Shown here: positions 1 through 7,954 of the stretch, piece after piece | How the letters are laid out: the number at the start of each line of letters is the position of its first letter | Position numbering within the stretch: the first letter of the stretch is position 1 | NCBI GenBank assembly: GCA_937891805.1 | Contig: CALATK010000030.1 | Coordinates: 1 to 12,270, forward strand | Reading direction: 5' to 3' | From: an uncultured Fibrobacter sp. | GTDB lineage: Bacteria; Fibrobacterota; Fibrobacteria; Fibrobacterales; Fibrobacteraceae | Length of the DNA: 12,270 nt | Notes under the pieces: generated by a model | Database searches by the model: none | Told to the model about the DNA's origin: nothing | What the model saw: only the letters and a program-made list of their open reading frames with translations | Made by a program: the position numbers and the translations under genes

Positions 1-375
1 CTCGCCAACCTTTACATTGTCGCCAACGTAGCAGTGCGGATATATCTTTGCACCATTGCCCACAACAGCTCCCGCCTCGATAACGGCAAAGTCGCCGATG
101 TAGCAGTTCTCGCCAATTGTTGCCTTCTCAGAGATTGAGGCGCGAGCAGATACTCCGCTCTTCTGCGGCTTCATCGCCTGATACATCTGCAGCAGCTGGA
201 GCACACACGCACCGACATTCTCAACCTTAATCATTGTCGCTGCAACCTCCTGCTTTGGCTCAAAAGATTTATCTACAAGTACAATAGAGCACTGTGTTGT
301 ATATAGATACTGCTCATACTTCGGATTTGAGAGGTATGCAAGACCACCCGCCTTACCATCCTCGATAGAAGAAAC
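1..375 (-). CDS. lpxD: LpxD, UDP-3-O-acylglucosamine N-acyltransferase (internal fragment)
   Basis: Enzyme of lipid A synthesis that adds the second, amide-linked acyl chain to UDP-3-O-acylglucosamine in the cytoplasm. Read on the minus strand, the fragment starts near [20 protein letters not shown], which matches the N-terminal uridine-binding domain including the conserved L-S/A-NPKY motif. It continues through a linker ([10 protein letters not shown]) and then enters left-handed beta-helix hexapeptide repeats ([20 protein letters not shown], then [16 protein letters not shown]). Wording and linker are typical of Bacteroidales LpxD. The N-terminal residues are missing at the break near 376-384, and the rest of the helix, including the catalytic histidine, lies beyond the window edge. 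The frame is continuous with SufB to the right, but homology switches abruptly. Codon use (more A/T third positions) differs from the neighbouring SufB. The family call is firm; its belonging next to sufB is doubtful. Confidence 0.88.
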
Positions 376-390
376 GGTGTGTACAGCGGC
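370..390. other. Chimeric junction between sufB and lpxD
   Basis: On the minus strand SufB homology ends at DKSAAVHT and LpxD homology begins at [10 protein letters not shown]. The shared bases around 376-384 (encoding V-H-T) could belong to either gene, so the breakpoint cannot be placed more exactly. The reading frame happens to be kept, giving one open frame from 1560 to the window edge. Codon preference changes at the same place. This is most likely an assembly or amplification join, less likely a real deletion or rearrangement. Confidence 0.85.
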
Positions 391-1560
391 ACTCTTGTCG
401 CCCACCAGCATACTGTCGCACTGGGTGTAGTTCCGGGCTCCCGTGGCCGACTTGCGGATGCTCACTTCGCCGCGGTAGGCATTGCTGCTGTAGTCGGCGC
501 TGATGCCCTTCGAAATGATAGTGCTCTTGGTGTTCTTGCCGATGTGGATCATCTTGGTGCCGGTATCGGCCTGCATGTGCCCGTTGGTGAGGGCCACGCT
601 GTAGAATTCTCCGACGGAGTTGTCTCCCAGCAGCACGCAGCTCGGATACTTCCACGTGATGGCAGAACCCGTTTCCACCTGCGTCCAGCTGATGCGGCTA
701 TTCTTGCCCGCGCACTTGCCGCGCTTGGTGACAAAGTTGTACACGCCGCCGGCTCCCGTTTCGCGGTCGCCCGCGTACCAGTTTTGCACGGTTGAATATT
801 TAATGCTTGCGTTGTCCTTGGCCACCAGTTCCACGATGGCGCTGTGCAGCTGCTTGCTGCTGAATTCCGGCGCGGTGCAACCTTCCAGGTAGCTCACTGA
901 TGCGCCTTCGTCAGCGATAATCAAGGTGCGTTCGAACTGGCCTGCTTCCTTGTTGTTGATGCGGAAGTAGGTGGAAAGGTCCATCGGGCACTTGACTCCG
1001 GGCGGAATGTAGACGAAGCTTCCGTCGCCAAAGACTGCGCTGTTCAAAGCCGCAAAATAGTTGTCGCCTGCGGGCACCACGCTTCCCAGGTATTCCTCGA
1101 TGAGTTCGGGGTATTCCTTGATGGCGTCGCTGATGCTGCAGAACAGAATGCCCATTTCCATGAGCTTGCGCTTGTGGCTAGTATAGATGCTCACCGAGTC
1201 AAAGACCGCGTCCACGGCCACGTTGGCAAGGCGCTTCTGTTCGTCCAGTGGAATGCCCAGCTTTTCGAAGGTGGCGAGCAACTCCGGGTCCACGTCCTCA
1301 ATCTTTTCGTGGCTCTTCTTGGTCTTCGGGGCGGAGTAGTAGACAATGTCTTGCAGGTCTACGGGGGCAAAATGCAACTCGCCCCAGTTGGGCTGCTCCA
1401 TGGTCTTGAGCTTCTCGTAGGCCTTCAAGCGAAAATCCAGCATGAACTGCGGTTCGCCGCGGAGCTTGGAGGCTCTCCGGATGATATCTTCGTTCAGGCC
1501 TTTTTCGAAGGCCTCGTTCTCGATATCCGTTACAAAACCGTACTTGTAGTTCTCGCTCAT
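376..1560 (-). CDS. sufB: SufB, Fe-S cluster assembly scaffold (3' end missing)
   Basis: SufB is the core of the SufBCD complex, on which Fe-S clusters are built in the cytoplasm. Start is the ATG at 1558-1560 ([20 protein letters not shown]). Conserved stretches in order are [122 protein letters not shown]. The cysteine of TQCDSM (residue 381, equivalent to E. coli C405) is present. Homology stops at about residue 395, so the last 80-100 residues, including the C-terminal EHE glutamate/histidine (E. coli E434/H433), are gone and replaced in frame by LpxD. As written the product could not work as a scaffold. sufC/sufD would be expected next but are not in the window. No clear Shine-Dalgarno precedes the start. 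The identity is very secure. Confidence 0.95.
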
Positions 1561-1569
1561 GGTGTGCCA

Positions 1570-1657
1570 AATATAGCAATCAAAATGTATATTTAAGCCA
1601 ATTCCTGGAATGTTCATTGACTTCCGGGATGTGGATTGGTTTTTCTAGGAGTTTAAA
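1570..1657. promoter_or_regulatory. Divergent intergenic region between sufB and the OmpA gene
   Basis: This 97-bp gap between two divergent starts must hold both promoters. On the minus strand TATATT at 1570-1575 resembles a -10 box only 9 nt upstream of the sufB ATG, with no Shine-Dalgarno between, which would suit a leaderless or near-leaderless transcript. I see no convincing -35 at normal spacing. On the plus strand TTGACT at 1617-1622 resembles a -35 but lacks a good -10 partner. TAGGAG at 1646-1651 is a good ribosome site 6 nt before the OmpA-family start. Promoter calls are tentative; the ribosome site is clear. Confidence 0.4.
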
Positions 1658-2377
1658 ATGAACGGATTTCGCTTGGCCATGACTGTGGCTTTGGCTTCTG
1701 TATTGATTGTTCCTTCGGCCTTTGCCAAAGATTTGGCCCCCAACAAGACCCACGCAGTGCTGAACATTACCTACGTGAACGATGACGATGTTCCTCACGC
1801 CAAGAAGACGCTGACCTTCGTGGGCATCAAGAAACCCAAGAACAAGATCAAGGTGACTACGGATACTTACGGCGAGGCTAGTTTCCATATCCCTCGCGAA
1901 GATTCCTACAAGATTCTCTGTGAAAGCCTGACAGGTCCCTTTGAGTGCGGCGAGACTCCCTACGTTTCCCTGACGGCCAGTACCGGCGGCGTGACGGTGG
2001 TGTTCGACGACACCCGTGCTGAACTGACGGGCGTTACCTTCAAGGCGGGAAGCGCCGAACTGGTGCCCAGTTCCCTCAAGACGTTGAATACGGCCATCGA
2101 AGGTCTCAAGCGTAACACCAAGGCCAAGGTGGAAATCGAGGGCCACACCAGTTCCGAAGGTAGCGACGAATTGAACCAGACTCTTTCCGAAGAACGGGCC
2201 GCTAGCGTGCGCGCCTACATGATCAAGAAGGGAATTTCTCCGGACCGGGTGACCGCCGTAGGTTATGGCCCCAGCAGGCCCAAGGCGGACAATTCCACCG
2301 AGGCAGGCCGCAAGGCCAACCGCCGTATCGAAATTCGCGTGGTGAACGCCTCTGAAGTGGGCGCCGTTCAGGAATAA
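1658..2377 (+). CDS. OmpA-family peptidoglycan-associated protein
   Basis: Secreted 239-residue protein likely tethering the outer membrane or periplasm to peptidoglycan. Residues 1-23 form a signal peptide with an AFA cleavage site before KDLAP; there is no lipobox cysteine. Residues 24-118 form a beta-rich N-terminal domain, perhaps carboxypeptidase-regulatory or Ig-like (the TYGEASFHIP turn suggests this), with two cysteines (88 and 97) that could pair. Residues 120-230 are an OmpA C-terminal domain: VTFKAGSAEL, VEIEGHTSSEGSDELN, LSEERAASVRAYM, GISPDRVTAVGYG, ANRRIEIRV. The usual Asp of GHTD, which contacts diaminopimelate, is Ser165 here, while the partner Arg180 is kept. Start is set by TAGGAG 6 nt upstream. 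It is divergent from sufB and convergent with ligA, the two stop codons being 3 bp apart. Family assignment is firm; the precise role is unknown. Confidence 0.9.
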   Translation: MNGFRLAMTVALASVLIVPSAFAKDLAPNKTHAVLNITYVNDDDVPHAKKTLTFVGIKKPKNKIKVTTDTYGEASFHIPREDSYKILCESLTGPFECGETPYVSLTASTGGVTVVFDDTRAELTGVTFKAGSAELVPSSLKTLNTAIEGLKRNTKAKVEIEGHTSSEGSDELNQTLSEERAASVRAYMIKKGISPDRVTAVGYGPSRPKADNSTEAGRKANRRIEIRVVNASEVGAVQE

Positions 2378-2380
2378 TTT

Positions 2381-4629
<2,249 letters not shown>

Positions 4630-4638
<9 letters not shown>

Positions 4639-6633
4639 AAACGTCCACACAATGCCGTAGGCGAAGCGCAGTCCCTCGGGGGTGTAGCCGGATTCCGGCA
4701 TGTAAATGCTGTGGTTGAAATTCTCGATGCGGGTGTAGAGTTCGAAGGAGAGAATCTGCATGCGGGCTTCGAAATCCAGGGCCAGGTAGTGCTTCATCAG
4801 CTCCAGTTCGGGTTCGCCAAACTCGTTGATGGTGCAGTCGTAACGGTGGTCGAACCATTGCCAGTCCACGCGGACGCTTACCCCCAGGCGGTTCTCCACG
4901 AATCGGTTCTGCCAGTGGATGCTCCCCTTGTAGTAAAGTTCAGGCGTGTCGATGAGCTTGTATTTCCGGTCCAGCACCTGGCCCCGTTCCAGGTAGAATT
5001 TCCAGTTGCCCAGGCGGAATCCGGTCTGTAACATCCAGTCCCAGGTCTCCGCCTTTTTCAGGTTGACCCACTGGAACGCGCTCTCTACGGATTCCAGGTT
5101 TTCGGTAACCCAGCGCTGCCTGATGGGGCTTTTCACCTTTTCGTGGCGGATGCCAATTCCATAAAAGACTTCCCGGGAATACCAGCCGATGTTGACCGTC
5201 TTGCGTTTCCGTTTTTCGTAGTTCAGGTTTTCGTTGGGGAAGGCGACACGGCCCACTTCCATAAAGGCAAGCTGGTTCATGTCGGGGAACTTGTTGTCCC
5301 TGCGGATAGAGCCGTTGACGCGGAAATGGAAGGGGAGCAACAGGGTGGCGTCTGCGGAGTAGGCTTTGGCGTAGTCCTCGTCGTCGGTGATGGAACTGTT
5401 CCGCTGGAGGCCCGCCTGGGTGCGGAAAAGCAGGATTCCCAGGGTGTCTGAAAGTTCCAGGTAGCCCACCTCGCGGTCCTGCAGGTGCTGCTTGCGGTAT
5501 TCCTCGAAATATTCGTAGCCGTCCAAAAATTCATACTGGAACTTGAGGGCCGGATTGAACAGCGTGTTGTAGCGGATGCCGAAATCCCCCAGCAGGGTCT
5601 CGTAGGTGTATTCCCTCAGGGTGTCATAGTAGAGGCTGTCGGTATGCTGGATGTCCAGCGTGTCTGTCCAGGTGGTGTCGCCCCGGTACAGGTGGGGCAG
5701 GGAATCCTCTTCGATTTCGTGAGTGCCGGAATAGACATCGGCGTTGAAAATCAGGTTCTTGATGGGGTAGAGTTCAAAACCTGCGCCGTAGCCGCGGCTC
5801 TCGATAGAAATGCCGTAGGGGTCTGTCTGGAAGGTGCGCTTGGCCTTGTCCAGGGTGTCAAGGATTACTTTGTGGGTGGAATTGTCGGCATTGTAAAGGT
5901 CCATGTAGTTCATCTTCACGAAAGCCTTGCCGAATCCGAAACGCCAGGTCAGCATGGGCTGCACGTGGATGCTGTTCATGGCGATGTTCCTGCCACCGAA
6001 GGGGATAGAGGTGGAGTCGCGGCCCAGGGAGAAATAGGGGGAGTGGGTCACGTTCTGGTACTCGTATTCCTTGCTGTTCTTGTTGGAACGGCTCTGGATG
6101 CCAAAGTCCAGGGCCACGGAGTCGGTGATGATGCGCCTGAAATCCAGCCGCAGGGCGTTGCCGTCAAAGGGCCCCCGTTCCCAGGCCAGGTCGGTGACGG
6201 GGGTATCTACAGGAATCCCGTGCCGCTCTTCGGTAAGGATTCCGTTTTCGCCGTTCAGGGTCAGGGTGGAGCCGTCGTAGCCAAGCCTTGTAGTGTAGAG
6301 TCCCGCCAGTTTGCTGGGGAAACGCCTGCTTACGCTTCCCATGCCAAAGGCCGTGGGGTTCAGTTCCGGGTTCCCGAGAATCGATGTCCCCAGCACCCAT
6401 TCCGCCTTCTGGCCGGATACGTCGTAGGTCCGCTCCATCAGTTCCCGGAGGGCGATGACCCAGCGGCCCGCGTCGTTTTCACGGACGGCCGGATCCGGGC
6501 TGTCGGGGGAGTCCCACAGGGTGTCCTGGGGGCTCGGCTGGGTGTAGGCGCGGGGCGTCAGGGGCTCGCCAAATACGGTCCAGACCATCGACAAGACTGC
6601 AAGCAGGCTTATGTGTAGTTTAAATAATTTCAC
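4630..6633 (-). CDS. Putative outer-membrane beta-barrel protein
   Basis: A 667-residue protein with an N-terminal signal peptide (MKLFKLHISLLAVLSMVWTV, cleavage probably near residue 22). A Pro/Asp-rich linker follows, then a long region of alternating polar and aromatic/hydrophobic residues typical of membrane beta strands, e.g. ALRLDFRRIITDSVALDFGI, MLTWRFGFGKAFVKMNYMDL, GIRYNTLFNPALKFQYEFLD, and a final strand GLRFAYGIVWTFRN. Loops are rich in Asp, Thr and Tyr. I see no TonB box or plug domain, so a porin-like or uncharacterised barrel role is more likely than a TonB-dependent receptor. The start is GTG at 6631-6633: it is the first start after an in-frame upstream TAG and places the signal peptide at the N-terminus, with AGGGAA at 6646-6651 as a ribosome site 12 nt upstream. 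The stop codon lies inside the heptamer array that runs on to ligA. Function unknown. Confidence 0.75.
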
Positions 6634-6662
6634 GAAAAAAGCAAATTCCCTATACTACGACC

Positions 6663-6732
6663 ATCTCACTACACATTTCACACTCCACATCCCGCACATC
6701 ACAACTCATAACTCACAACTCACAACCCACAC
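6663..6732. repeat. Ten-unit heptamer array between the PHP gene and the barrel gene
   Basis: On the minus strand ten phased 7-bp units fit the pattern NTGTGRN: column 2 is T in 10 of 10, column 5 is G in 10 of 10, column 3 is G in 9 of 10, column 4 is T in 8 of 10. The best-conserved units are TTGTGAG (twice), TTATGAG and TTGTGAT; later units drift. It begins 4 nt after the PHP stop codon and ends about 30 bp before the barrel gene's GTG, leaving only a short leader with the ribosome site. The sequence differs from the array upstream of ligA but the period is the same. Confidence 0.8.
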
Positions 6733-6736
6733 TTCT

Positions 6737-7352
6737 CTAGAACCATTCTGCTCTGGACTTTTCACGCCTTTCGCGGAGGGCCTGCACTACGGAGTAGGGC
6801 ATTTTCATGCAGCCGGGCATGTAGTTGCTGCTTTCGGTATGAAAGTCCGAACCGCCGGTGCCCACCAGCCCGAACTTCTGGGCCATTTCCTTGTATTTGC
6901 GGCCCACGGCGCCCTTTTGGGCGGGGCTATAGACTTCTATCCCCTGGATTCCCCATTCCACCATGTTCTCGATGAACTCGTCGCTGAGGCCCGACTTGTA
7001 GGGGTGGGCGAGCACCGCAATTCCGCCGGCGTTTTCGATGAGGCGGATGGTCTGTTGCGGGTTCAGTCCCTTCTTTTCTACAAAGGCCACGCAGCCGTCC
7101 CCAAGATACTTGGTGAAGGCTTCTGCGAAGTTGGAAATGTATTCTTCGTCCACCAGGGACATGGCGATGTGGGGCCGCCCGATGACCTTTCCCTTGCAGT
7201 AGGAATTCACCTTTTCGAAGGTGATGTCTATACCCAGGGCGTTCAGCTTTTTGATGATGGCCTTTGCGCGGGTTATCCTCTGCTTGGTAAAGTCCTCCAT
7301 CTCCATGTTCAGGGCCAGGTTGGTGGGGTCGCAGAAATACCCCAAGATATGT
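6737..7352 (-). CDS. PHP-domain phosphoesterase (N-terminus missing)
   Basis: C-terminal part of a PHP-superfamily metal-dependent phosphoesterase, close to the TrpH/YciV type (RNase AM, or 3',5'-nucleotide bisphosphate phosphatase). Visible family motifs: HILGYFCDP, RAKAIIKKLNALGIDITFEK, GRPHIAMSLV, GGIAVLAHP (metal-binding His), IEVYSP, GLVGTGGSDFH (metal-binding Asp and His near the C-terminus). The N-terminal 70-80 residues, which should carry the first HxH metal ligands and the DH motif (DLHxHT...ITDHD), are absent because homology stops at HILGYF. The frame runs on to an ATG at 7405, but that stretch is antisense miaB and not part of the protein. The piece cannot be catalytically complete as written. 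Same direction as the barrel gene, 103 bp away, with a heptamer array between. Confidence 0.85.
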
Positions 7353-7355
7353 CGG
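7343..7355. other. Chimeric junction between the PHP gene and miaB
   Basis: PHP homology (minus strand) ends at HILGYF, whose histidine codon is 7349-7351. MiaB homology (plus strand) begins at KICRLVHLPVQSGSN, whose first codons are 7344-7355. The two conserved genes therefore meet, 5' end to 5' end, within about 10 bp and both lose their N-terminal halves. GC level and codon style change from GC-rich to AT-rich across this point. Most likely a join of two genomes. Confidence 0.88.
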
Positions 7356-7907
7356 CTGGTGCATTTGCCCGTACAATCGGGGTCAAATCCTATCTTAAAA
7401 GCCATGAACCGCCGTTATACGCGGGAGCGGTATTTAGAAGAAATAAAAATGCTTCGTTCTGCCATGCCCGAAGCGGAGGTAACGACGGATATCATCGTCG
7501 GATTCCCGGGCGAAACGGAAGAGGATTATCTGCAAACGGAAGCGCTTGTTAAAGAGGTAAATTTTGCTTCTGCGTTCACTTTCGTCTATTCTCCCCGTCA
7601 GGGAACGAAAGCGGCGGAAATGGACAATCAAATTCCCGAGGACGTACAAAAAGACCGTATCATGCGGCTTGTAGCGTTGGTAAACGCGCAAACAAGAGAA
7701 AAATCGGAGGCGTACGTAGGGAAAGAGGTGGAAATTCTTTGCGAGGACTACGACGAGAAAAAAGGCTTGTATTTGGGCAGGGACGAGCTTGGCAGAATGG
7801 GTTATTTTTCAGATGATAAAAACCGTATAGGGGAATTTGTTACGTTAAAAATAGAACGCGCAAACGGAATTTCCTTGTTTGGAACGGTTTTGGAAAATAG
7901 CAAATAA
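7344..7907 (+). CDS. miaB: MiaB, tRNA-2-methylthio-N6-dimethylallyladenosine synthase (C-terminal part)
   Basis: MiaB is a radical-SAM enzyme that methylthiolates i6A37 in tRNAs reading UNN codons. About 187 residues remain of the usual 430-450. The first conserved block, CRLVHLPVQSGSNPILKAMN, is followed by RRYTRERYLEEI, TTDIIVGFPGETEEDY, FTFVYSPRQGTKA, and a C-terminal TRAM domain (GKEVEILCEDY ... ERANGISLFGTVLE). The N-terminal UPF0004 domain and the CxxxCxxC radical-SAM cluster site are lost at the junction. The open frame extends left to 7221, but that part is antisense PHP sequence. mutS starts 47 bp downstream in the same direction, the usual Firmicutes order miaB-mutS, which supports both the identity and the origin of this block. 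Confidence 0.93.
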   Translation, partial: KICRLVHLPVQSGSNPILKAMNRRYTRERYLEEIKMLRSAMPEAEVTTDIIVGFPGETEEDYLQTEALVKEVNFASAFTFVYSPRQGTKAAEMDNQIPEDVQKDRIMRLVALVNAQTREKSEAYVGKEVEILCEDYDEKKGLYLGRDELGRMGYFSDDKNRIGEFVTLKIERANGISLFGTVLENSK

Positions 7908-7954
7908 AAAGCAGTAAAAGATACAAAAGGAAAAAATAGGACGGGTGTTAGGTA

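Noticed and set aside
1..1560. SufB-LpxD as a new natural fusion enzyme
   Set aside because: No functional link, both partners lose essential parts, and a second unrelated break lies 7 kb away; chimerism explains it better.
5485..6618. Long plus-strand open frame of 377 codons opposite the barrel gene
   Set aside because: It is exactly antisense to a gene with signal peptide and barrel pattern; it has no recognisable domain and its openness follows from the biased third positions of the real gene.
7221..7343. Apparent N-terminal extension of miaB
   Set aside because: These codons are antisense to conserved PHP-domain sequence; MiaB homology begins only at about 7344.
7353..7405. Apparent N-terminus of the PHP protein from the ATG at 7405
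   Set aside because: This stretch is antisense to conserved MiaB sequence (HLPVQSGSN) and lacks the expected PHP metal-binding motifs.
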